Translations under genes and position numbers: made by a program | In this document: one piece after another, positions 1 to 8,967 of the stretch | Layout of the letters: each line of letters begins with the position of its first letter | Position numbering within the stretch: position 1 is the first letter of the stretch | Notes under the pieces: generated by a model | Database searches by the model: none | What the model was told of the DNA's origin: nothing | Seen by the model: the letters and a program-made list of their open reading frames with translations, nothing else | NCBI GenBank assembly: GCA_029266495.1 | Contig: JAQSWS010000085.1 | Coordinates: 1-35,607 of the forward strand | DNA from: Rariglobus sp. | Lineage (GTDB): Bacteria; Verrucomicrobiota; Verrucomicrobiia; Opitutales; Opitutaceae | Length of the DNA stretch: 35,607 nucleotides | Direction: 5' to 3'

Positions 1-1
1 G

Positions 2-391
2 CTCTATAACGCGCCCGCCGCCCCGGCCAGTTACGACACCTGGATGGCCTCTCTTCCCGTCCCGCCCTCACCCGGGCACCGCGCTCCGACCGCGATCCCG
101 CCCGGCGGCACGCTGCCCAATCTCCTCGCCTACGCCCTCGCCGTCGATCCCTTCAACACCTCCGCCGCCGCCCTCCCGCAGCCTTCGACAGCCGACTCCC
201 GGCTCCGCCTCACCTATACCCGCCATCGCGCCGACCTCGACTACACCGTGGAAGCCAGCTCCGACCTCGTTGTCTGGACGCCCGTTGCCACCAACTCCGG
301 CGCCCTCGGCGCCGAAACCACCGTGACCGACCTCGTCGCCCTCACCGATTCCCCCCGCCGCTTCCTCCGCCTTCGCGTCAGCGAAAAATAA
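2..391 (+). CDS. C-terminal fragment of a large exported protein
   Basis: The reading frame is open from the window edge, so only the C-terminal 129 or so residues are visible and the start lies outside. The segment has a Thr/Pro/Ala-rich stretch, then a phrase of the type 'LPNLLAYALAVDP', then a short beta-rich domain ending in 'YTVEASSDLVVWTP' and 'RRFLRLRVSE'. By my recollection, this 'NLLEYAL..DP' plus 'SSDL..W' arrangement closes many large secreted or surface proteins of Verrucomicrobiota. The main domain, and so the function, cannot be read from what is present. The first ATG in frame is at 44, but the frame upstream codes in the same style, so 44 is unlikely to be the true start. Confidence 0.6.
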   Translation, partial: LYNAPAAPASYDTWMASLPVPPSPGHRAPTAIPPGGTLPNLLAYALAVDPFNTSAAALPQPSTADSRLRLTYTRHRADLDYTVEASSDLVVWTPVATNSGALGAETTVTDLVALTDSPRRFLRLRVSEK

Positions 392-412
392 CGGCCTTTT
401 CGTCATAAAATC

Positions 413-443
413 GTTCTCGTTCTCCCCGGTGTTCTTGTTCTCC
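413..443. repeat. Short imperfect direct repeat in kdsC leader
   Basis: Two 13-base copies, GTTCTCGTTCTCC at 413-425 and GTTCTTGTTCTCC at 431-443, differ at one base and are separated by five bases. They sit in the 87-base gap before kdsC. Short GTTCTC-type runs may be dispersed in this genome, but only this pair is visible here. Confidence 0.4.
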
Positions 444-478
444 TTCAAGACGCACTGTTTTAGAACGCGCACGATTTC

Positions 479-991
479 ATGAAAGCCCTCATTCCCCACG
501 CCCGCTGGGCCGCCATCCGCCTCTTCGCCATGGATGTCGATGGCATCCTCACCGATGGCACGGTGGAAATTCACTCCGACGGCACCGAGAGCAAGCGCTT
601 CTCCATCCTCGACGGCATGGGCCTCGTCCAATTGCGCAAGCACGACATCGCCACCGCCTGGATCAGCGGACGCGCCTCGGGTGCCACCACCCTCCGCGCC
701 ACCGAGCTCAAAATCCCCCACCTCGTCCAGGGGCGCACCGACAAGATCACCGCCCTCAAGGAACTCGCCGCCACGCTCAACCTCACCGCCGACCAGATCG
801 TTTACATGGGCGATGACAACATCGACACCGCCGCGATCGAATGGGCCGGCATCGGCGTGACCGTGCCCGACGCCATGCCCCTGCCCTTCGCCGCCGCCGA
901 CTACGTCACCCGCCGCGCCGCCGGACACGGAGCCGTTCGCGAAGTGTGTGAACATATCCTCTCCGCCCGCGGTCACACCTTTCACGCGTGA
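479..991 (+). CDS. kdsC: 3-deoxy-D-manno-octulosonate 8-phosphate phosphatase (KdsC)
   Basis: A cytoplasmic HAD-superfamily phosphatase that removes phosphate from KDO 8-phosphate to give KDO for lipid A/LPS core synthesis. HAD motif I is DVDGILTDG at residues 19-27, with nucleophile Asp19 and acid/base Asp21. Motif II is SGR at 63-65, the motif III lysine lies in the TDK segment near 89, and motif IV is GDD at 111-113. It is a short cap-less C0 HAD protein of 170 aa, close to the usual 170-190 aa. The ATG at 479 has no purine-rich ribosome site. The stop overlaps the GTG start of the next gene in a GTGA, so the gene is translationally linked to lptC, lptA and lptB. That context makes KdsC far more likely than another small HAD phosphatase. 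Confidence 0.93.
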   Translation: MKALIPHARWAAIRLFAMDVDGILTDGTVEIHSDGTESKRFSILDGMGLVQLRKHDIATAWISGRASGATTLRATELKIPHLVQGRTDKITALKELAATLNLTADQIVYMGDDNIDTAAIEWAGIGVTVPDAMPLPFAAADYVTRRAAGHGAVREVCEHILSARGHTFHA

Positions 992-1434
992 ACCGTCCTC
1001 TTGCCATTTTCCTCGCCCTGCTGGCCTGCGCGGCTCCCTCCGCAGCCCAAACCACCGCGCCCAAGGTCATCCCCAGCGCGCCCATCAAGAATTTCCGGCT
1101 GCCGACCTTTGATAAGGAAGGTAAACGCGCCACCTTTATGCGCGCCGGCGAAGCTCTCTTCATCACACCCACCCAAATCGAGGTGAAGGACATGCACTTC
1201 ACCCTGTTCACCAAGGACGGCACCGGCGCCTTCGATACCGTGCTCCTTGCCCCGTCCGCCACTTTTCTCACCGACCAGCGAATCGTCAGCGGCAAAGACT
1301 CCGTCCGCCTCATCCGCATCAATCTGGAGGTCACCGGCGAGCAGTGGTCCTACAACCACCTCGAGAAAAGAGTTTTGATCGGCAACAACGCCCGCGTCAC
1401 CTTTCAGGACGAGCTCAAAGACATCATTAAATGA
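988..1434 (+). CDS. lptC: LptC-like LPS export periplasmic protein
   Basis: A protein of 148 aa with an N-terminal signal sequence or anchor (hydrophobic residues 5-20, ending ..APSAAQ), followed by an all-beta region. It should be the periplasmic link between the LptBFG transporter and LptA. Sequence identity to LptC is not obvious by eye. The call rests on size, exported beta-rich nature, the word 'LPTFDKEGKRATFMRAGEA', which resembles the opening strands of LptC/OstA-like domains, and position between kdsC and lptA. The start is a GTG in the GTGA overlap with kdsC. The stop overlaps the lptA start in ATGA, so the pair is probably translated together. Confidence 0.75.
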   Translation: MNRPLAIFLALLACAAPSAAQTTAPKVIPSAPIKNFRLPTFDKEGKRATFMRAGEALFITPTQIEVKDMHFTLFTKDGTGAFDTVLLAPSATFLTDQRIVSGKDSVRLIRINLEVTGEQWSYNHLEKRVLIGNNARVTFQDELKDIIK

Positions 1435-2014
1435 ATCGCCTCCTTCTTCGCGTCTCCCCCCTCTTCGCGCTCCTCACGGCAACCACCTTTGTCCAGGCCG
1501 CCGACCCCAAGCCCGCCGCCGTTCCGGTGGTTCCCACCGTCATCACGAGCACCAAAATGGAAATGTGGAGCACGGACACCGAGACCCGCTCGGTCTTCGA
1601 GCAAAACGTCGTCGTCACCGGCACCAACATCAAGATCACCTGCGACAAGCTCGATGTCACCGCCACCCGCCTGGACGACATCAAAAACAAGGACGCCACC
1701 ATCGGCACCCTCGAAAAATTCAAGACGCTCGTCGCCACCGGCAATGTCCACATCATCCAGGGTGATCGCGAGGTCACCTGCGGCCGCGCCGAGGTGTTTC
1801 CCGCCGAGGACCGCGTCGTCCTCACTGAAAAGCCCGTCGTGATCGACAGCTCCGGCCCCTACGTTGCCACCGGCACCCGCATCGTGCTCCTCCGCGGCGA
1901 ACGCCGTCTCTTCGGCGACAACATCAAGCTCCAAGGCCCGCCCATGCGCGACCAAGGGCCCGACAAGGACAAACCGATGCAGCCTCCCGCCTCCCTTCCG
2001 CGCCTTCCGAAGCC

Positions 2015-2018
<4 letters not shown>
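1431..2018 (+). CDS. lptA: LptA/OstA-like LPS transport protein
   Basis: A secreted 195-aa protein with a signal peptide at residues 1-23 (cleavage near FVQAA). An OstA/LptA beta-jellyroll region follows, with repeated 'V..G.v.i...' strands: 'NVVVTGTNIKITCDKLDV', 'ATGNVHIIQGDREVTCGRAEV' and 'VATGTRIVLLRGERRLFGDNIKL'. LptA forms the periplasmic bridge that carries LPS from LptC to LptD. The C-terminal 25 residues are Pro/Lys-rich and probably disordered. It overlaps lptC by four bases upstream and lptB by four bases downstream (ATGA). The gene order kdsC-lptC-lptA-lptB supports the call strongly. Confidence 0.88.
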
Positions 2019-2791
<773 letters not shown>

Positions 2792-2793
2792 CA

Positions 2794-2867
2794 GGGAACT
2801 CAGGAAATCAGGAAGCCAACCTCTGTCCCTTTCCATTTCGGGTCTCTTCCTGATTTCCTGAGTTCCC
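2794..2867. repeat. 22-bp perfect inverted repeat (large stem-loop)
   Basis: The left arm 2794-2815 begins GGGAACTCAGGAAATC and the right arm 2846-2867 is its exact reverse complement, with a 30-base loop (2816-2845). It occupies nearly all of the lptB-hprK gap. There is no T-run after the right arm, so it is not a textbook rho-independent terminator. It could be a mobile palindromic repeat, a transcript-end stabiliser, or an attenuating structure. The left arm contains two near-copies of an octamer (ACTCAGGA, AATCAGGA). Confidence 0.9.
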
Positions 2868-2891
2868 CATAAAAATCTCCATCCTTCCCCA

Positions 2892-3899
2892 ATGCAAAAA
2901 GCCATCCACGGCATCACCGTCGCGCACTTTGCGGATGCCTACCGCGAGAAATTAAAGCTCGAGTTGGTCTCCGGTGCCGAGGGGGTGCACCGCCTCATTC
3001 GCGAAGGCTCCATCAACCGCCCCTCCCTCGCGCTCACCGGCTTCTTCAAATATTTCGCCAATAAACGTATTCAGGTTCTCGGTGCGGCCGAAATGACCTA
3101 TTTCAAGACGCTCCCCATCGAGAAACAGACCGCCATCCTGAATGAAATGGTCGACCGCAGCGTTCCCTGCCTCGTCCTCACGCGCAACTTTCACCCCACC
3201 TCCGCAATGGAGCAGATCTCGCGCGACCGGAAACTGCCGATCTTCCGCACGCCCATGATCACCATGAACTGGGTGAACCTGGCGACCCTCTGCATCGACA
3301 ACGAATTCGCCCCCTCCTCGACCGAACACGCCACCACCCTCGACGTGAAAGGCGTCGGCGTGATGCTCCGCGGTGATTCCGGCGTGGGTAAAAGCGAGTG
3401 CGCCCTCGCGCTCATCGAACGCGGCCATTCCCTCGTCGCCGATGACCTCACCGTCATCAAGCTCCTCGACGAACGCGACCTCATCGCCTCCAGCCGCCCG
3501 CTTAACCGCGGCTACATGGAATGCCGTGGCATCGGCATCATCAACATCGCGGAGATGTTCGGCGTGAAGAGCGTGCGGGTCGAACAACGCATCGACATGG
3601 TCGTCTCCCTCAAGGAATGGACACCCGAAGTCATCGAGGAGCGCACCGGCCTCGAGGAAAATCACTACGCCATCCTCGGAATAAGCATCCCCCATGTGGA
3701 GCTCTACGTGCGCCCCGGCCGTGACATCGCCCGTCTCGTCGAAGTCGCCGCTCTCGTGCAGGCGCTGAAAAAAATCGGCCACGATCCCGCAAAGACCTTC
3801 AACGACCGGCTCATCGCGTTCATGTCGCAACAAGCCGAGGAGAGAACCCGCATCATCAAACCCCTCGAGCGCTCGCGGCCTCCCTTCGAAACAATCTAA
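2892..3899 (+). CDS. hprK: HPr kinase/phosphorylase
   Basis: A cytoplasmic bifunctional enzyme that phosphorylates and dephosphorylates a serine of the PTS phosphocarrier HPr in response to metabolites. The N-terminal Mur-ligase-like domain spans about residues 1-130. The C-terminal kinase domain has Walker A GDSGVGKS at 161-168, a conserved His at 146, LVADD at 181-185, and the HprK signature MECRGIGIINI at 209-219. At 335 aa it is a normal full-length family member. The ATG at 2892 is preceded by a C/T-rich leader and no Shine-Dalgarno box. It lies 100 bases after lptB. Many Gram-negative bacteria with hprK lack sugar-PTS permeases and use the system for regulation. No HPr gene is visible in this window. 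Confidence 0.95.
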   Translation: MQKAIHGITVAHFADAYREKLKLELVSGAEGVHRLIREGSINRPSLALTGFFKYFANKRIQVLGAAEMTYFKTLPIEKQTAILNEMVDRSVPCLVLTRNFHPTSAMEQISRDRKLPIFRTPMITMNWVNLATLCIDNEFAPSSTEHATTLDVKGVGVMLRGDSGVGKSECALALIERGHSLVADDLTVIKLLDERDLIASSRPLNRGYMECRGIGIINIAEMFGVKSVRVEQRIDMVVSLKEWTPEVIEERTGLEENHYAILGISIPHVELYVRPGRDIARLVEVAALVQALKKIGHDPAKTFNDRLIAFMSQQAEERTRIIKPLERSRPPFETI

Positions 3900-3998
3900 C
3901 CGGTCTCGCGCGCCGGCCAGGCCGCGAGCGTGTGCAATGCCCCCCGTTGGCGCTCCCGCCCGGCCCGGACGTCACGACTCACACCCGCTCCTCTTTTC

Positions 3999-4457
3999 AT
4001 GCCCTCCGCCGATGCTCCCAGTCACCAGGTGGCCCGCGCGGAAGACGAGGCCACAATCCTCGCGTTAATGCGCGAGTTCTACGCAGAGGAACACCTCGCC
4101 TTCGACGAACTCCTCACGCCACATGCCGTTCGCGAACTCCTCAGTCACCCGCAATCCGGCCTGATCCTGCTTTTTAAATCAGCCGGCACCGTGGTCGGTC
4201 ATGCAACGATCACTTTTGGCTTCAGCCTGGAGTTCCATGGCCGTTATGCGCTTCTCGACGAACTCTATCTGATCCCCTCCGTGCGCGGACGAGGCTGGGG
4301 ACGGCATGGACTGTCACTCGCGGCGACGACGGCTCGCGCCCACGGCGTCGCCACACTTCGCCTCGAAGTAAATCACGCCAACGCCCGCGCTCGTGCGGTC
4401 TATCTCAAAGCTGGTTTCCAAGATGACCAGCGCACTCTCTTCACCCAATGGCTCTGA
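3999..4457 (+). CDS. GNAT family N-acetyltransferase
   Basis: A 152-aa Gcn5-related acetyltransferase. The acetyl-CoA pyrophosphate loop is visible as RGRGWGRHG in the centre, preceded by the acidic strand 'ALLDELYLIPSVRG' (motif A). Motif B follows as 'LRLEVNHANARARAVYLKAGF'. The substrate cannot be predicted from sequence. The frame is open further upstream to an ATG at 3930, but residues encoded there are Arg/Pro-rich and unlike the family. The ATG at 3999 places the first conserved strand at the usual distance and is preceded by a pyrimidine-rich leader like its neighbours. It is separated from hprK by 99 bases and could be cotranscribed. Confidence 0.82.
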   Translation: MPSADAPSHQVARAEDEATILALMREFYAEEHLAFDELLTPHAVRELLSHPQSGLILLFKSAGTVVGHATITFGFSLEFHGRYALLDELYLIPSVRGRGWGRHGLSLAATTARAHGVATLRLEVNHANARARAVYLKAGFQDDQRTLFTQWL

Positions 4458-4534
4458 GCCGGGATCGGACCCGTTGTGGAGTTGTGGATCAGATGAAGCG
4501 GTGTTCAAACGGGCAGCCCTGATCGGTCCCGTAG

Positions 4535-4555
4535 GGCCTCACCTCGTGTGAGGCC
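4535..4555. repeat. Perfect 8-bp hairpin, possible dispersed intergenic element
   Basis: GGCCTCAC at 4535-4542 pairs exactly with GTGAGGCC at 4548-4555 around a five-base loop (CTCGT). It lies in the 172-base gap between the convergent GNAT gene and the minus-strand gene at 4630. There is no adjoining T-run on either strand. It may help end transcripts or be one copy of an interspersed palindromic repeat. No second copy was noticed in this window. Confidence 0.4.
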
Positions 4556-4629
4556 GCCGTCTCCATCCCGTGCACGCCAAAATGCCCTGAGCCAACGCCC
4601 ACGCCTGCTCCCGTGCGGCTTAACCCCAT

Positions 4630-5577
4630 TCACGCCGGCATCAACGTTGCCTCCAATACATCCCTGTAAGCGCGTTCCGTCTGCTCGACGACGGCGCTGA
4701 TGTGCTCCGCATCCACGCTATGCGCCACCGCATGGGCATGGAGCTGATTCCACGCGTTGCGCACATAACTTTCCGTGCGGGCGACATGCTGTTGCGCCGC
4801 CTCGCGCACGCGCCTGCGCAACGTCTCCACCTCGCGATGAATCAGGTCTTCGACCGCGGAGATCACCCGGTTGAACTCGGCTTGCGCCACCATGGCGGGA
4901 TGGCTGGCGATTTGCGCGACCACCGCGGCATAGGGCTCCTGCATCAGACGGGGCATGGGATCATTGAAGACCGTCTTCCCCAAAAGCTTGCCGTGCTCCA
5001 TTGCGATCGCGTTGGTGGCGGCAATCTCCGCCTCCACCTTGATCCCAAGGGCATGCGCATGGCTGATGGCTTCATAGGTGCCCGGCGAAAAAACCCCGCG
5101 CGCAGTGTCATAGCCGGCGGACGCCATGTTGCGCGCCGCGCCCAGCGCCACGATGAAGGCCTGCGCGTGTTCCGTGAATCGCATCAACGCCTTCTCCCAA
5201 TCCGTCGCAAAATGCCCCGCCGTCAGACCCAGGCGATACTCCTCGCAATGAGTGCTCAGCCACTTCTCCAGCATCGCCTCGGAACACGTGCGCAAATGGT
5301 CGCATAGCCGTTTATTCACTGCCTGCGCGTGATCGATCACCGTCAGGTCAGCCGTGGTGGCATGAGTGGCGCTCAAAAAGGCCATTCGGGTTTCTCTGGG
5401 GCGCAAAAAAAGAAAGGGTGGCTGGGAAGCTCTCACGGTCTGCAGGCGAACCTCCTGCTCGCGACGGCTCTGTTCGAGCTCACGGGCGCTATGTTCAAGG
5501 TAAGCACCACGAACAATCATGTCTTCCAACGCACTGGGGATCTTGTGCACGGCTTCAGCTAGATTGAATGAACGCAT
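4630..5577 (-). CDS. Unrecognised His-rich helical protein
   Basis: I do not recognise this 315-aa protein. It appears almost wholly alpha-helical. An N-terminal coiled-coil-like stretch (about residues 25-50, rich in Glu/Arg/Gln) is followed by an amphipathic helical body with many histidines, for example around 'AISHAHALGIKVEAEIAAT', and a second Glu/Arg-rich segment near 245-265. There is no signal peptide, no transmembrane segment and no familiar catalytic motif, so a cytoplasmic structural or regulatory role is possible but unsupported. The ATG at 5577 is the first in frame. It is divergent from the superoxide dismutase gene and convergent with the acetyltransferase. The frame length and the absence of a better frame on the other strand support it being a real gene. 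Confidence 0.6.
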   Translation of the reverse strand: MRSFNLAEAVHKIPSALEDMIVRGAYLEHSARELEQSRREQEVRLQTVRASQPPFLFLRPRETRMAFLSATHATTADLTVIDHAQAVNKRLCDHLRTCSEAMLEKWLSTHCEEYRLGLTAGHFATDWEKALMRFTEHAQAFIVALGAARNMASAGYDTARGVFSPGTYEAISHAHALGIKVEAEIAATNAIAMEHGKLLGKTVFNDPMPRLMQEPYAAVVAQIASHPAMVAQAEFNRVISAVEDLIHREVETLRRRVREAAQQHVARTESYVRNAWNQLHAHAVAHSVDAEHISAVVEQTERAYRDVLEATLMPA

Positions 5578-5821
5578 GGCTTTTTTTACAGTTATCTTAC
5601 AGCAGCCTTCCTGCCAACGTAGGTAGTAACCCCTAATTCCAACGCCGAAGGCAAAACCAAAATCATCAAATAACGCACAAAAATTGCGTATATTGAGTGG
5701 TATAAGTTCACCTCACCCCGCCTCGGGAAATCCCCGAAAAGCCTCCTGCAAGGTTGACGCATTTCGCAGCGCATCTCACGTTGCGGCTGATTTTTCCCAC
5801 ATCATCAACCCTACCTTCATC

Positions 5822-6454
5822 ATGGCTTACGAACTCCCTAAACTCGCCTACGCTTACGACGCCCTTGTTCCACATATCGATGCCAAGACGATGGAAATCC
5901 ATCACTCCAAGCATCACCAGGCCTACATCACCAATGTGAACAAAGCCCTTGCCGATGCCGGCGTCGCCGCCCCCGAGTGCGTGTGCGATCTCATCTCCGA
6001 CCTGTCAAAGGTCCCGGAGTCCATCCGCGGCGCCGTCCGCAACAATGGCGGCGGTCACGCCAATCATGCGTTCTTCTGGAAAATCATCGGTCCGGGCAAA
6101 GGTGGCGCGCCCAAGGGCAAACTCGCCGAGGCCATCACCGCCACCTTCGGCAGCTTCGACAAATTCAAGGAAGAGTTCGCCAAGGCTGGCGCAACCCGTT
6201 TCGGCTCCGGCTGGGCCTGGCTGGTCGTGACGGCTGACAAGAAGCTCGCGGTGGGCTCCACCGCCAATCAGGACAGCCCCGTCATGGGCAAGGCCGTCGC
6301 CGGCATCGAAGGCAAACCCGTCATCGGCCTCGATGTCTGGGAACACGCCTATTACCTGAACTATCAGAACCGCCGCCCCGATTACATCGCCGCCTTCTGG
6401 AACGTCGTCGATTGGGATGCCGCCGAGGAGAAATACCTCAAAGCCATCGCCTGA
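5822..6454 (+). CDS. sodA: Superoxide dismutase, Mn-type of the Fe/Mn family
   Basis: Converts superoxide to oxygen and hydrogen peroxide. It has 210 aa, the normal single-domain length. The metal ligands are visible as His27 (EIHHSKHH), His82 ([10 protein letters not shown]), Asp171 and His175 ([12 protein letters not shown]). Gly77/Gly78 before the second ligand, and Gln150 in NQDSP, match the manganese enzyme pattern rather than the iron pattern, which has Gln near residue 69 and Ala-Ala. It has no signal peptide, so it is cytoplasmic. The frame is open upstream to 5684, but homology begins at the ATG at 5822 ([15 protein letters not shown]), preceded by a pyrimidine-rich leader. A TATAAG-like hexamer lies at 5701-5706, about 115 bases upstream, with no clear -35 partner. 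A strong bidirectional terminator follows. Confidence 0.95.
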   Translation: MAYELPKLAYAYDALVPHIDAKTMEIHHSKHHQAYITNVNKALADAGVAAPECVCDLISDLSKVPESIRGAVRNNGGGHANHAFFWKIIGPGKGGAPKGKLAEAITATFGSFDKFKEEFAKAGATRFGSGWAWLVVTADKKLAVGSTANQDSPVMGKAVAGIEGKPVIGLDVWEHAYYLNYQNRRPDYIAAFWNVVDWDAAEEKYLKAIA

Positions 6455-6476
6455 TTCGCCCTCGCGTTTCCGTTTC

Positions 6477-6520
6477 AAAAACAAAAGCCGCACCGGAATT
6501 CCGGTGCGGCTTTTGTTTTT
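6477..6520. terminator. Bidirectional rho-independent terminator
   Basis: A perfect 44-base palindrome centred on GAATTC. A G/C-rich core (GCCGCACCGG and its complement) is flanked by an A-run on the left and a T-run on the right. It reads as a stem with U-tract in both directions, so it can stop sodA transcripts on the plus strand and tolB transcripts on the minus strand, whose genes converge here. Confidence 0.88.
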
Positions 6521-6584
6521 CAAGGCAGGAGCTCTCAAAGGGCGAGGTTGGACCTGAACGCGCGCGCCTCGCCGGTGACACCGC

Positions 6585-7778
6585 TCACCGCAGCCACACG
6601 CTCACTTGCGAGGTCTGGCGCAGTTGCTCGGGACTCAGGCGGGTGCGTTTGCCGGTCTCCGTATCGAGAAGGTAAATACTCCGGCTGTTGGCAGCGCGCT
6701 CCGTATAAACGAGGTGGCGGCCGTCAGCCAGCCAGGCCGGCCCCACCGCATCCACCGGCGCCTTGGAGACAACCTTGGCCGGCGTGCGCTTGGCCAGATC
6801 GTAAACCGCGATCTGGAAACCGCGTCCGCTGCGTGTGGTGAATGCGATCTTGCTGGGGTCGCCCGCGCTCCAATCCGGTTCGGCGCAATAACCGCTGATA
6901 TTCGTCGATACCCGCTGGGGAGCGCCACCCGACACCGGCATGATGTAAATCTGCGGACCACCCGCCGCGTCCGAAGTGAAGATCAGCCGCGAACCGTCCG
7001 GCGACCATGCGGGAGAAGCCTCGACCGTGGACGTGCGCGTGCGCCGCGTCACACCACGCCCCTGCGCGTTGCTCACATAAATTTCCGGGTTGCCCTCGCC
7101 CGAAAGCACCATCGCCACCTGGGAGCCGTTCGGGCTGAACCGGGCACCGCTGTTGGTGCCCTTGAAACTCACAAAGGTCGTGCGCTGCATGCTGTTCAGA
7201 TCGAGCATAAAAATGTCGGGAAAGCCCGACTTGTAGAAGCTCGTGTAGAGAATTTTGCCACCGTCCGGCGACCAGCGAGGGGTGATTGCCTGGGCATTAT
7301 CCTTCGTGATCTGCCGCACCTCGCCAAAGAACAAGTCGCCGGTGAATACCTCCGATTTCCCCGAATACTCGCTGATGAAAGCCAGGCGCGATGCGAAAAA
7401 ACCCTTGAGCCCGCTGGTGGCCAGAACCGCGGCGTCCGCCGCACGAAAGAGGGCATTGCGCGCACTCGTCCCCTGCGCGACTTGGTTCAACACCACCGTG
7501 CCACCCTTGGTCACCGTGACCTGAACCTGATTGCTGGCAACGGCCGTGAACTTGATATCGAAACTGCCGCCGCTGGCCACCCGGCGGTAGCGTCCGTGGG
7601 CGTTAAAGGCGAGATTCGCGAGATTGTTCAGCTCGGCCGTCGAACCCGAAACGGTCACGGAAATGGTTTTGCCGTCAGCGATGATAACGACGGGAGGCAA
7701 TTCACGGGTGCCTTGGGCGAAACTCGGAACAGCCGCGACCAAGGCGGCGAGGGCAAACAGACGGAGCAGTTTGTGCAT
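6585..7778 (-). CDS. tolB: TolB-like periplasmic beta-propeller protein
   Basis: A 397-aa exported protein from the ATG at 7778, with signal peptide MHKLLRLFALAALVAAVPSFAQ. The N-terminal region (to about residue 140) has the alpha/beta fold size of the TolB D1 domain. The C-terminal part is a six-bladed propeller marked by PD40/WD-like repeats: 'ITPRWSPDGGKILYTSF', 'GARFSPNGSQVAMV', 'SPAWSPDGSRLIFTS', 'EPDWSAGDPSKIAFTT' and 'GPAWLADGRHLVYT'. TolB belongs to the Tol-Pal envelope system. No tolQRA or pal is present here, so the exact role is inferred. Alternative in-frame ATGs at 7793 and 7817 exist. I prefer 7778 because it gives a compact signal peptide. The gene is divergent from the Mrp ATPase gene. 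Confidence 0.8.
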   Translation of the reverse strand: MHKLLRLFALAALVAAVPSFAQGTRELPPVVIIADGKTISVTVSGSTAELNNLANLAFNAHGRYRRVASGGSFDIKFTAVASNQVQVTVTKGGTVVLNQVAQGTSARNALFRAADAAVLATSGLKGFFASRLAFISEYSGKSEVFTGDLFFGEVRQITKDNAQAITPRWSPDGGKILYTSFYKSGFPDIFMLDLNSMQRTTFVSFKGTNSGARFSPNGSQVAMVLSGEGNPEIYVSNAQGRGVTRRTRTSTVEASPAWSPDGSRLIFTSDAAGGPQIYIMPVSGGAPQRVSTNISGYCAEPDWSAGDPSKIAFTTRSGRGFQIAVYDLAKRTPAKVVSKAPVDAVGPAWLADGRHLVYTERAANSRSIYLLDTETGKRTRLSPEQLRQTSQVSVWLR

Positions 7779-7884
7779 GGCAGAAAGGGACATGATAGTT
7801 GCGGGGCGGCAGGGCATTTCTATTTACACCCCCTCCCCTCATAACAACGTAAAACCTCCCTTCGTTCCCAATTTTTATCCAACC

Positions 7885-8967
7885 GTGACACCTGACGATA
7901 TCAAAGAAGCCCTCAAGCAAGTGAAGTATCCCGGCTTCAGCCGTGACATCGTGTCATTCGGCCTTGTTCGCTCCGCGGCACTCGTCGGCGATACCGCCAA
8001 GGTCTCGCTCGCCCTCACCACCTCCGATCCGAAGATCCCGCTGCACATCAAGCAGGAGGTCGACAAATGCCTGCGCGCCCTGCCCGGCGTGAAAGCCACC
8101 GTGATCGATGTCGCCGTTGCGCCCGCCCGCACCGCCTCGGCTCCCGGCGGCAACCTCGGTGGCAATGCCGGCGCACCCAAGACCATCAAATACGCCATCG
8201 CCATCGCCTCGGGCAAAGGCGGCGTCGGCAAGAGCACCTTCGCCGTCAACCTCGCCTGTGCCCTCGCCCAACTGCTCACCGCCCAAGGCCGCCCCGGTCG
8301 CGTCGGTCTCATGGACTGCGATATTTATGGCCCGTCCGTGCCGCTGATGATCGGTCTCGACGGTCGCCCCCAAGTCGAAGGCGACAACCTCATTCCGATG
8401 GAAAAACACGGCGTGAAAGTCATGAGCATGGGCTTCCTCGTCGATGACAACACCCCGGTCGTCTGGCGCGGACCGATGATCATGAAAACCATCCAGCAAT
8501 TCGTCCAGAATGTGAAATGGGGCGAACTGGACATCCTGCTCGTCGACCTGCCTCCCGGCACCGGTGACGCCCAGCTCTCACTCGTTCAAACCCTCCCGCT
8601 CGATGGCGCCGTGCTCGTCACGACCCCCCAGCCTGCCGCCACCAACGTCGCGCGCAAAGGCGGCCTGATGTTTCAGAAGGTCAACGTCCCCCTCCTTGGT
8701 GTGGCTGAAAACATGAGCTATTTCCTCGATCCCACGGGCCAAAAACACACTATTTTTGGTGAAGGCGGCGGACAAAAAACCGCCGATTCACTCGGCACCG
8801 TGCTCCTTGGACAAGTGCCGCTTATCCCTGAAATCCGTGCCGGAGGCGACGCAGGAAAGCCGATCGTGGTCACCACCCCCAACAGCCCCGCAGCCGTTAC
8901 GTTCCGTGACATTGGCGACCGCATCCTGCTTCAGCTCTCACGCAAACCCGTTCCGGGAACAACTTAG
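7885..8967 (+). CDS. Mrp/ApbC-type P-loop ATPase with MIP18 domain
   Basis: A 360-aa cytoplasmic ATPase of the Mrp/NBP35/ApbC family, which generally carries and inserts iron-sulfur clusters. The N-terminal MIP18/DUF59 domain (residues 1-80, 'TPDDIKEALKQVKYPGFSRDIV') is followed by a linker. The P-loop domain has the deviant Walker A GKGGVGKST at 110-118 and 'DCDIYGPSVP' and 'LLVDLPPGTGDAQLS' further on. The GTG at 7885 is chosen because homology starts there. The frame is open to 7624, but that stretch is the reverse of the tolB leader. The cluster-binding CxxC usually found after 'ENMSYF' is replaced by DPTG, so a bridging cluster at that site is doubtful. An Fe-S carrier role is therefore inferred from the family only. 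Confidence 0.9.
   Translation: MTPDDIKEALKQVKYPGFSRDIVSFGLVRSAALVGDTAKVSLALTTSDPKIPLHIKQEVDKCLRALPGVKATVIDVAVAPARTASAPGGNLGGNAGAPKTIKYAIAIASGKGGVGKSTFAVNLACALAQLLTAQGRPGRVGLMDCDIYGPSVPLMIGLDGRPQVEGDNLIPMEKHGVKVMSMGFLVDDNTPVVWRGPMIMKTIQQFVQNVKWGELDILLVDLPPGTGDAQLSLVQTLPLDGAVLVTTPQPAATNVARKGGLMFQKVNVPLLGVAENMSYFLDPTGQKHTIFGEGGGQKTADSLGTVLLGQVPLIPEIRAGGDAGKPIVVTTPNSPAAVTFRDIGDRILLQLSRKPVPGTT

Noticed and set aside
68-985. Long minus-strand open frame of 305 codons opposite the first gene and kdsC
   Set aside because: Gly/Glu/Val-rich, without domain pattern. It is the mirror of the C-rich coding strand of kdsC, which has clear motifs.
5592-5774. 60-codon minus-strand frame in the sodA upstream gap
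   Set aside because: No pattern, and it covers the expected sodA promoter region.
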